Positions 1 to 5,922 of a stretch of 12,568 bases of DNA are shown piece by piece. The stretch covers positions 1 to 12,568 of the forward strand of contig DAOMOP010000118.1 of assembly GCA_035444405.1 (NCBI GenBank), given 5' to 3'. The position numbers and the translations under genes are program-made. This DNA comes from DAOMOP01 sp035444405. Lineage in GTDB: Bacteria > Pseudomonadota > Gammaproteobacteria > Burkholderiales > Rhodocyclaceae. Numbering within the stretch: the first letter of the stretch is position 1; each line of letters opens with the position of its first letter. The notes beneath the pieces are model-generated. The model was not told the DNA's origin. It saw only the letters and a program-made list of their open reading frames with translations, and searched no databases.

Positions 1-9
1 CCCGTTGAC

Positions 10-66
10 CGCTTGGGTACCCCTCCAAGCGAGAAGCGCCGCACTATAGAGCCTCTTCGCGGCGCT
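10..66. other. Two tandem hairpins downstream of the Lrp-family gene
   Basis: Two perfect inverted repeats lie side by side. The first has 7-bp arms, CGCTTGG at 10-16 and CCAAGCG at 25-31, with an 8-base loop. The second has 8-bp arms, AGCGCCGC at 35-42 and GCGGCGCT at 59-66, with a 16-base loop. They sit just past the stop of the minus-strand regulator gene, where a transcription terminator would be expected. Neither is followed by a clear T run on either strand, so a classical intrinsic terminator is not shown. No gene was seen in bases 1-102. Confidence 0.3.
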
Positions 67-102
67 GTCAAACACTTTCTTGCCGTGGTCATCGCTGCGC
101 GA

Positions 103-582
103 TCAGCGAAGCAGCTGCCCGAGCGGCAGCTCGGTGGTGCTCTTGACCGACTGCAGCACGAACGATGACTTGACGTTGGCGACGCCGTCGAGCTTGAGCA
201 GGCGCGACATCAGGAAGCGCGAGAAGTGCTCGAGATCCTCGGCGGCAACGTGCAGCAGATAGTCCATCTCGCCCGTCAGCGCGATGCACGACAGCACCTC
301 GGGTGCGGCCTGCATCGCGTCGTGAAAAGCGTTGACGCAGTTGTCGCGGCGTTTGTCGAGGGTGACGCTGACGTAGGCCTGAAGACCGAGGCCGACACGG
401 TGCGGATCGACCAGCGCGACATAAGCCCGAATGTAGCCGGCCTCCTCGAGCTGGCGCACGCGGCGCAGGCACGGCGACGCCGAGAGGGCGACGCGCTGGG
501 CAAGCTCGACGTTGGAGAGCCGGCCGTCACGCTGCAGCAGTTCGAGCAATCGCACGTCAGTGCGATCCGGAGAATATGTCAT
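103..582 (-). CDS. Lrp/AsnC family transcriptional regulator
   Basis: This 159-residue protein has the usual length and layout of Lrp/AsnC regulators. An N-terminal winged helix-turn-helix (about residues 5-60) contains the family pattern DVRLLELLQRDGRLSNVELA followed by a recognition helix with SASPCLRRVRQLEE and the wing GYIRAYVALVD. A C-terminal RAM/ligand domain (about 67-142) carries the conserved TGEMDYLLHV segment. Such proteins form dimers and octamers and respond to amino acids or other small metabolites. The ATG at 582 was chosen because GAGAAGG lies 7 bases upstream and the homology begins there; an in-frame ATG at 675 would add a low-complexity tail. The gene is divergent from an FAD-linked 2-hydroxyacid oxidase, which it may control, and a 15-bp inverted repeat lies 16 bases upstream of its start. 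The ligand cannot be told from sequence. Confidence 0.93.
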   Translation of the reverse strand: MTYSPDRTDVRLLELLQRDGRLSNVELAQRVALSASPCLRRVRQLEEAGYIRAYVALVDPHRVGLGLQAYVSVTLDKRRDNCVNAFHDAMQAAPEVLSCIALTGEMDYLLHVAAEDLEHFSRFLMSRLLKLDGVANVKSSFVLQSVKSTTELPLGQLLR

Positions 583-598
583 CGAATGGCCTTCTCGA

Positions 599-613
599 CG
601 CAATTGTGTTGCG
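599..613. promoter_or_regulatory. Candidate Lrp-type operator (15-bp inverted repeat)
   Basis: The sequence CGCAATTGTGTTGCG has perfect 5-bp arms (CGCAA/TTGCG) around a 5-base A/T-rich centre. It lies 16 bases upstream of the Lrp-family start codon, in the divergent intergenic region. Lrp/AsnC family sites are commonly about 15 bp, palindromic and A/T-rich in the centre, and autoregulation is common in the family. Assignment to this regulator is inferred from form and position only. Confidence 0.42.
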
Positions 614-809
614 CTTCCCGGTCGAATCATGGACCACATCGGCGCAGACTGCCAAGCCCCGGCATGGGCAGGCATGGCCGACAGCGAAGGCGACCGCGTA
701 ACCGACTCGCCGGCGCGCCGTGCGCCGCGGCGCCTCCCCGCAGCGTGCTCGTCGAGGCGGATGTAGTGTAGGCTTGGCGACCAGCTTACCGACCCGCAGG
801 AGACAGACC

Positions 810-2216
810 ATGAACGCGCCCCCGGCGGCCGCCCGCAAGCCCCTGCCGCAAGCCCTCGTCGAGACGCTGGCGGCGCGCTTTGGCAAACGGTTCTCGACGA
901 CCGAGGCCGTGCGTGCGCACCATGGCCACGACGAATCCCACTTTCCGGATGCGCCGCCCGATGCGGTGGTCTGGGCCCACACCACCGGGGACGTCGTCGC
1001 GGTCGTGCAGGCCTGCCGCGCGCATGGCGTGCCGATCATCCCGTTCGGCGTCGGCAGCTCGCTCGAAGGACACATCCTCGCCTTTTCCGGCGGCGTGAGC
1101 ATCGACTTCTCCGAGATGAACCGGGTGCTCGCCGTGCACGGCGAGGACATGGACGCGGTGGTGCAGCCCGGCGTCACGCGCAAGCAGCTCAACGCCGAAC
1201 TGCACGGCAGCGGGCTGTTCTTTCCGATCGACCCGGGCGCCGACGCGAGCCTCGGCGGCATGGCGGCCACCCGCGCATCGGGCACGAACGCCGTGCGCTA
1301 CGGCACGATGCGCGACAACGTGCTCGCACTCGAGGTCGTGCTCGCCGACGGCCGCGTGATCCGTACCGGCACGCGCGCGCGCAAGTCCTCGGCCGGCTAC
1401 GATCTCACACGGCTGATGATAGGCTCGGAGGGCACGCTCGGCCTGATCACCGAGCTGACGGTCCGTCTGCACCCGCTGCCCGAAGCCGTCTCGGCCGCCG
1501 TATGCGCCTTTCCCGACGTCGACAGCGCAGTACGCACCGTCATCGAGACCATCCAGCTGGGCGTGCCGGTGGCGCGCATCGAGCTCGTCGACCGGCTGAG
1601 CGTGCAGGCGATCAACCGCTACAGCAAGACGACGCTGCGCGAGGCACCGACGCTGTTCTTCGAGTTTCATGGCTCGCCGACCGGCGTCGAGGAACAGGCG
1701 CGCAGCGTCGAGCAGCTCGCGCTGGACAATGGCGGCGAGGGCTTCGAATGGGCGACGCGGCCGGAAGAGCGCAGTCGCTTGTGGCAGGCGCGCCACGACA
1801 CCTACTTCGCCGGCCTGAACCTGCGCCCCGGCAGCCGGGGCCTTACCACCGACGTGTGCGTGCCGATCTCGCGCCTGGCCGACTGCATCGCCGGCGCCTG
1901 CGCGGACATCGCCGCCAGCGGGCTCGTCGCGCCGCTCGTCGGCCACGTCGGGGACGGCAATTTCCACACTCTGATTCTCGTCGATCCGGCCCACCCCGAT
2001 GAAGTCGAACGCGCCGAGGCGCTGAACCGGCGCATCGTCGAGCGGGCGCTGGCGATGGGTGGCACCTGCACCGGAGAGCACGGCATCGGCGTCGGCAAGC
2101 AGGCGTTCCTCGTCGCCGAGCACGGCGCCGACGCGATAGAGGTGATGCGCGCGCTCAAGCACGCACTCGATCCGGACAATCTGCTCAATCCCGGCAAGGT
2201 GGTGCCGCCACGGTGA
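810..2216 (+). CDS. FAD-linked oxidase, D-lactate dehydrogenase / glycolate oxidase GlcD type
   Basis: This 468-residue protein belongs to the FAD-binding PCMH/FAD-oxidase-C family (D-lactate dehydrogenase, glycolate oxidase GlcD, D-2-hydroxyglutarate dehydrogenase). It would oxidise a D-2-hydroxyacid to the 2-oxoacid and pass electrons to a cytochrome or quinone. The PCMH FAD-binding domain shows PFGVGSSLEG (residues 78-87), the ASGTNAVRYGTMRDNVL stretch and GSEGTLGLITE. The C-terminal domain shows HVGDGNFH starting at residue 379 and CTGEHGIG with its His at 424, both typical of the active site and FAD contacts. The length fits single-subunit D-lactate dehydrogenase (cytochrome). The ATG at 810 is preceded by GCAGGAGA; an upstream in-frame ATG at 720 would add a non-homologous arginine-rich tail. 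No GlcE or GlcF partner follows, which favours the single-subunit enzyme. Exact substrate is not certain. Confidence 0.92.
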   Translation: MNAPPAAARKPLPQALVETLAARFGKRFSTTEAVRAHHGHDESHFPDAPPDAVVWAHTTGDVVAVVQACRAHGVPIIPFGVGSSLEGHILAFSGGVSIDFSEMNRVLAVHGEDMDAVVQPGVTRKQLNAELHGSGLFFPIDPGADASLGGMAATRASGTNAVRYGTMRDNVLALEVVLADGRVIRTGTRARKSSAGYDLTRLMIGSEGTLGLITELTVRLHPLPEAVSAAVCAFPDVDSAVRTVIETIQLGVPVARIELVDRLSVQAINRYSKTTLREAPTLFFEFHGSPTGVEEQARSVEQLALDNGGEGFEWATRPEERSRLWQARHDTYFAGLNLRPGSRGLTTDVCVPISRLADCIAGACADIAASGLVAPLVGHVGDGNFHTLILVDPAHPDEVERAEALNRRIVERALAMGGTCTGEHGIGVGKQAFLVAEHGADAIEVMRALKHALDPDNLLNPGKVVPPR

Positions 2217-2285
2217 TGCATACTCGCACGCAGGCATGGCCGGGCGCGGCCCAGCGACGCTGAGCAACGCTGCCGCCTACCGACG

Positions 2286-3050
2286 ATGCGCATCCCCCCG
2301 GCCCTCAAGGCGGTGCTCGCCCAGCTCGGCGGCTGGCTGCTGGCGATCGCGCTCTCGCGCCATGGGCTGCCCGCGACGGGCGTATGGCCCCTCATCGTGA
2401 CACAGGCGCTCGCCGCCGTCGGCATTGCCGCCGCGCTGCGCAGCGATCGCTGGTGGCTCGCCATTCATCTCGCCTTTGCGCCGATGCTGGTGCTGGCCGG
2501 GCGGCTGGATGTCGCCCCGCAGTGGTATCTGGCCGCATTCGGCTTGCTGGTGATCGTCTTCTGGACGAGCTTTCGCACCCAGGTGCCGCTGTTTCTGTCC
2601 GGCCATGCGGCCGTGTCGGCGACGCACGCGCTGCTGCCCTCGGACCGCGCCGCCTGCATGCTCGACCTGGGCAGCGGCGTCGGATCGCTGCTGCTGCCGC
2701 TCGCGCGCCGCCGGCCCGAGTGCCGATTCACCGGCATCGAGTCGGCGCCGGGTCCGTTTCTGGTCAGTCGCGTGCGCGCAGCGCGTCAGCCAAACCTCGC
2801 GTTCGAGCGCGGCGACTTCTTCGCCCGCTCGTGGGCGGGCTACGACCTGGTCTACGCATTTCTGTCACCGGTCCCGATGCCTGCGGTGTGGGACAAGGCG
2901 CAGCGCGAGATGCGCGCCGGCAGCATGCTCGTCAGCAACAGCTTTCCGATCCCCGGCGTCGCGGCCGAGCGCATCATCGCGCTCGACGACGGATCGGGCG
3001 CCTCGCTCTACGTCTATCGGCCTGCTGCCGCCCGCAAAGCGCGCAAATAA
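2286..3050 (+). CDS. Membrane-anchored class I SAM-dependent methyltransferase
   Basis: This 254-residue protein has two parts. Residues about 8-95 hold three to four hydrophobic segments (roughly 9-23, 34-51, 59-72 and 81-95) that look like membrane helices. From about 120 a Rossmann-type methyltransferase begins, with motif I LDLGSGVGS (126-134), the acidic residue E152 ending the second strand (FTGIES), the GDFF motif (176-179) and DLVYAFLSP as the post-motif strand. A short C-terminus rich in Lys, Arg and Ala follows. The predicted role is methyl transfer from S-adenosylmethionine at the cytoplasmic face of the membrane; the substrate is unknown. The ATG at 2286 has no strong ribosome binding site, but a membrane-anchored start fits the hydrophobic region. 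It lies 69 bases after the oxidase on the same strand, so co-transcription is possible. Confidence 0.85.
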   Translation: MRIPPALKAVLAQLGGWLLAIALSRHGLPATGVWPLIVTQALAAVGIAAALRSDRWWLAIHLAFAPMLVLAGRLDVAPQWYLAAFGLLVIVFWTSFRTQVPLFLSGHAAVSATHALLPSDRAACMLDLGSGVGSLLLPLARRRPECRFTGIESAPGPFLVSRVRAARQPNLAFERGDFFARSWAGYDLVYAFLSPVPMPAVWDKAQREMRAGSMLVSNSFPIPGVAAERIIALDDGSGASLYVYRPAAARKARK

Positions 3051-3099
3051 TGGGACAAAGCGCGCCCTTTTCAGGCTAAAGGCCCTCGTCGGACGTGCC

Positions 3100-3105
3100 G
3101 ATAAT
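3100..3105 (+). promoter_or_regulatory. Weak candidate -10 element for the ParA-like gene
   Basis: GATAAT lies 43 bases before the ATG at 3149, in a 98-base gap that is less G/C-rich than its surroundings. It resembles a sigma70 -10 hexamer. The hexamer at the expected -35 distance (TAAAGG, 3077-3082) is a poor match, so this is only a suggestion. Confidence 0.22.
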
Positions 3106-3148
3106 GCCAGCATCCCAACAAGAATGCGCACAATACCGAGGACAGGGC

Positions 3149-3865
3149 ATGGCTGAGATCATTTGCGTGATCGGAAACAAGGGCGGCACCGGCAAGACCA
3201 CGCTTTCGCACATGCTGTGCCAGGGGCTCGGCCTGCTCGGACATCGCTCGGCGTGCGTGCTCACCGACACTGCGCGCGAGCCGCTCAGACCCGAGGGGCG
3301 CCGCTACATCACCGCCGATGCACGCACCAGCGAATCGTTGACCAAGGTCGTCGACAAGCTGCGTACGCTCGACAACTGGATCGGGGTCATCGACGGCGGC
3401 GGCAACCGCACCGAGATGGATCGCAGGCTATATGCGCTGTCGGACATCGTGCTGTTGCCGTTTCGCGAATCGCACGAGGACATCCGCACCGTCGTGCGTG
3501 ACCTCGACATGTTCCCGCGCGCCTATGCGGTGCCGTCGCAGTGGCCGTCCAATGCGTGGCAGCGCGAGGCGGCCGACCGCAGCGTATTCGAGCTGATGCG
3601 CCCGTATCGCCACCGCATCCTGAATCCGGTCAACGCCTTGTCGGCGAGCAAGCTGTTGCTGCAGCGCAATGTCCCCGAGCAGCTGCCCACGCCGCTGGCC
3701 AACGCGTGCCGGGCGGTGGCACGCCAGGTCCTGGAAGTGCTGGAGATCGAGCACGGCGACGCCGAAGACGTTCCGGGCGAGATGGCCCGCATCGGTGTCG
3801 CGGCGCGCCTGTCCGCGGACGAAATGCCGATTCGTACCGGCCTCGTCAGCCGCACGACGTCCTGA
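3149..3865 (+). CDS. Orphan ParA/MinD-like P-loop ATPase
   Basis: This 238-residue protein opens with IICVIGNKGGTGKTTLS, the deviant Walker A of the ParA/MinD/Soj group (signature Lys11, P-loop Lys16). A Walker B-like strand WIGVIDGGGN (Asp82) stands where ParA proteins have a D-T-P motif, and SDIVLLPFRESHEDIRTV continues as in the family. Such ATPases dimerise on ATP and drive partition or positioning of DNA or protein cargo. The second strand reads ACVLTDTAREPL instead of the usual V-D-x-D-P-Q, so the Walker A' Asp region is divergent. No ParB, parS or plasmid gene is nearby, which argues against a standard partition system. The ATG at 3149 was chosen because GAGG lies 6 bases upstream and homology starts at residue 3. 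The gene ends 13 bases from the convergent response regulator. Cargo unknown. Confidence 0.85.
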   Translation: MAEIICVIGNKGGTGKTTLSHMLCQGLGLLGHRSACVLTDTAREPLRPEGRRYITADARTSESLTKVVDKLRTLDNWIGVIDGGGNRTEMDRRLYALSDIVLLPFRESHEDIRTVVRDLDMFPRAYAVPSQWPSNAWQREAADRSVFELMRPYRHRILNPVNALSASKLLLQRNVPEQLPTPLANACRAVARQVLEVLEIEHGDAEDVPGEMARIGVAARLSADEMPIRTGLVSRTTS

Positions 3866-3878
3866 GCTCAGCGTCCGC

Positions 3879-4505
3879 TCAAAGCAGCGGCATCCCACTG
3901 CGCGAGATCACCAGCAGCGCCTGAGCCCGATTGCGCACGTTCAGCGCGCGCAGAATGGCCGACATGTGCACCTTGACCGTTCCCTCGGACAGGCCGAGAA
4001 GATCTGCGATCTCGCGATTCGTCTTGCCCTGCGCCAGAAGCTCGAGCACGCGCGCCTGGGCGTTCGTGAGGCCGAATCGCTCGCTCGGCGGCCCCGAGCG
4101 CGCAGCGCCGGTGCCGACGCCGGAAGGCACATAGACTCCACCGTCGAGCACGGTCCGTACCGCCCGGCGCAGTTCGTCACCGGAGCTCGACTTCGGAACG
4201 AAGCCCGAGGCGCCCGCCTTCAACGCGCGCTGCACCGACACCGGGTCGTCGAGACCGGATACGACCATCGCGGGCACGTCCGGAAAGCGCTTGGCCATCA
4301 CGCCGAGCAGGGAGAAGCCGTTAAGGCCGGGGAGCATCAGGTCGACGACTGCCAGATCCCAGTCGGTGCTCGCCGCGAGCTGCGCCAGCGCCTCCTCGGA
4401 CCCTCTGGCCTCGACGCATTCCACGCCCGTCTCGAGCCGCGCGAGCGTCTGCGCCATCGCCTCGCACACCAGCGCATGGTCTTCGACAATCAGGATTCTC
4501 GTCAC
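3879..4505 (-). CDS. NarL/LuxR-type response regulator
   Basis: This 208-residue protein is a two-domain response regulator of the NarL/FixJ class. The receiver domain (about 1-120) begins ILIVEDHALV, with the phospho-acceptor Asp55 in AVVDLMLPGLNG and the conserved Lys105 in FVPKSSSG. The C-terminal LuxR helix-turn-helix (about 144-205) reads LTNAQARVLELLAQGKTNRE followed by IADLLGLSEGTVKVHMSAIL, a full match to the family. Phosphorylation would promote dimerisation and DNA binding. The GTG at 4505 is preferred because GAGG lies 6 bases upstream; a GTG at 4517 without such a site would add four residues. It is divergent from a periplasmic binding protein and hybrid histidine kinase, which are its likely partners. 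Confidence 0.93.
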   Translation of the reverse strand: MTRILIVEDHALVCEAMAQTLARLETGVECVEARGSEEALAQLAASTDWDLAVVDLMLPGLNGFSLLGVMAKRFPDVPAMVVSGLDDPVSVQRALKAGASGFVPKSSSGDELRRAVRTVLDGGVYVPSGVGTGAARSGPPSERFGLTNAQARVLELLAQGKTNREIADLLGLSEGTVKVHMSAILRALNVRNRAQALLVISRSGMPLL

Positions 4506-4992
4506 CGCGCACCTCACGAGTCAGGATATGTAAGCGAATGTTGCAAGCATAGCATGGCGCCGCGACCGCCCCGCCATTCCTCGACGCTGGCACCAGCCCA
4601 ATTGTCCGCCAGATCAATTGCTTGCTGCGGCAATGACATGAGGTTCGGCACGAATGCCTCACGTGCCGCGGCCGCAGCGTCGGCGTGCAGCACACGACGC
4701 CCCCCGCAACGCTGGCAGCGTCCTTGCCATGGAACTATCATATATCGACAAGTCATAGCAGGCACGAGCGGAGCGAGCGACCGGCCACGATGGCGGATGG
4801 CCAGGGCCTGCGCCGCAACGGCACGCGCGCGTTTCCGGCCCGTCACCGCGTCGCCGGAGCAGGCACCCACGGGTCGCGCACGGACCATTCACCGCCGCAA
4901 AGGAAAACATCGGGGATGCTTGAATCGACCAGTTGCCGGGCAACGGCCCGTCTCGCGTGGCGCACCACGTCCCGGGCGCATCGCGTGAGCGC
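4506..4992. promoter_or_regulatory. Long divergent regulatory spacer of the signalling module
   Basis: This 487-base gap separates the response regulator from the binding-protein gene. No convincing gene was found, only a weak small ORF at 4514-4741. It contains an A/T-rich patch at 4732-4757 that could hold start sites for either direction, though no clean -35/-10 pair was found. It also has two CAATTG palindromes 16 bases apart (4599-4604 and 4615-4620) and an inverted repeat ATTGC-N8-GCAAT (4617-4634). These may be operators for the neighbouring regulator; this is inference from position. Confidence 0.4.
4514..4741 (-). CDS. Possible small CxxC protein, doubtful
   Basis: A 75-residue reading frame could start at ATG 4741 (or ATG 4756) and would contain IVPWQGRCQRCGG, a C-x2-C pair like half a zinc ribbon, and a further Cys near the end. 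Its TGA stop overlaps a possible GTG start of the response regulator in a GTGA arrangement at 4514-4517. Against it: no clear ribosome binding site was found, third-position G/C is clearly lower than in the neighbouring genes, and no family is recognised. It may be only promoter DNA that happens to be open. Confidence 0.15.
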   Translation of the reverse strand: MIVPWQGRCQRCGGRRVLHADAAAAAREAFVPNLMSLPQQAIDLADNWAGASVEEWRGGRGAMLCLQHSLTYPDS

Positions 4993-5922
4993 ATGAGGCC
5001 TACCCGTCGCCGCGCGACACTGGTCCTCCTGCTCTGCTGTCTGCTGCTGGGACTTCCGCTTCGGGTCATCGCGGCGGCGGTGCTGGTCGTCACGGGCGAA
5101 CGCGGCGGTGCCTACGATGAAGCCATCGAGGCGCTGCGCGAGCGCGTCACATCGCGCGCCAACCGCCCGACAATCGCCGACATCGACTGGGACGACTACC
5201 GCGATGCGCCGCTCGAAGACACGCGCATCGTCGTCACCGTCGGCTCGCAGGCCGCACAAGTGGTCGCGCAGCGCAATGCGGCGGTACCGGTACTGAACAT
5301 CCTGCTGCCGCGCGCCGCCTTCGAAGCCGGGCGTCACCGCAATGGTCGAGCCGATCACTCGGCGATCTTCCTCGACCAGCCGCCCACCCGCCAGATTGCG
5401 GCGATCGCCGAGGCGCTGCCGCAGTGGAAGCGCGTCGCGCTGATTTCGGGCCCCCAGACCGCTTCGCTCGCCGCCGAGCTCGCCGGCACCGCACGCGCGG
5501 CCGGATTCGACGTGTCACAAGCCGAGATCGACTCCGAACGCGAGCTCTATGCCGCCATGCGCCAGACCCTTCCGGAACCGGCGATCCTGCTCGCCGTGCC
5601 CGACCGGCAGATCTTCAACAGCCACACGATCCAGAACATCTTGCTGACCTCGTACCGCAAGCACTCGCCCTTGTTCGGTTTCTCGCCCGCCTACGTGCGC
5701 GCCGGCGCGCTGCTGGGTCTTTATTCGACGCCGGCACAGATCGCCGCACAGGCGGCCGAGGCAGTGCTGGCCGTGCTGGACGGCGGGCCGCTTCCACCCG
5801 CCGGACATCCGGAGCAGTTCACGATCGGCATCAACGCGACCGTCGCGCGCTCGCTCGGCATCGAGCTCGACCGCGCCGAGGCGATCGCCGCACGCATCCG
5901 CCAGAGGGAGGAGGCACAGTGA
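4993..5922 (+). CDS. Periplasmic ABC substrate-binding-like protein, no transporter nearby
   Basis: This 309-residue protein starts with a signal peptide: MRPTRRR, a long Leu-rich core and a likely cleavage site near residues 27-29. The mature part resembles the ABC_sub_bind family (COG2984-like) of type I periplasmic binding proteins. Two similar lobes are visible: VLVVTGERGGAYDEAIEALR and IVVTVGSQAAQVVAQ in the first, KRVALISGPQTASLAAELAG and ILLAVPDRQIFNSHTIQNIL in the second. FGFSPAYVRAGALLGLYSTP and a FTIGINATVARSLGI end are also typical. No permease or ATPase gene lies beside it. Instead its TGA overlaps the GTG start of a hybrid histidine kinase, so it probably presents a ligand to the kinase's periplasmic sensor rather than feeding transport. 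Ligand unknown. The ATG at 4993 was chosen because it opens the signal peptide; its ribosome binding site is weak. Confidence 0.85.
   Translation: MRPTRRRATLVLLLCCLLLGLPLRVIAAAVLVVTGERGGAYDEAIEALRERVTSRANRPTIADIDWDDYRDAPLEDTRIVVTVGSQAAQVVAQRNAAVPVLNILLPRAAFEAGRHRNGRADHSAIFLDQPPTRQIAAIAEALPQWKRVALISGPQTASLAAELAGTARAAGFDVSQAEIDSERELYAAMRQTLPEPAILLAVPDRQIFNSHTIQNILLTSYRKHSPLFGFSPAYVRAGALLGLYSTPAQIAAQAAEAVLAVLDGGPLPPAGHPEQFTIGINATVARSLGIELDRAEAIAARIRQREEAQ

Noticed and set aside
661..677. Direct repeat GGCATGG at 661-667 and 671-677 upstream of the oxidase.
   Set aside because: Only two short copies in G/C-rich DNA with no clear link to a promoter; likely chance.
786..2267. A 493-codon open frame on the minus strand opposite the FAD oxidase.
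   Set aside because: It mirrors a gene with clear FAD-oxidase motifs; its translation is rich in Arg, Ala and His with no family pattern, as expected of antisense frames in G/C-rich DNA.
3862..3871. Palindrome CTGAGCTCAG between the convergent ParA-like and regulator genes.
   Set aside because: It has no loop and no T run, and it includes the stop codon; not a credible terminator.
5424..5918. In-frame extension upstream of the kinase GTG start.
   Set aside because: It overlaps the binding-protein gene in another frame, is Arg-rich without homology, and the GTG at 5919 has an excellent ribosome binding site.
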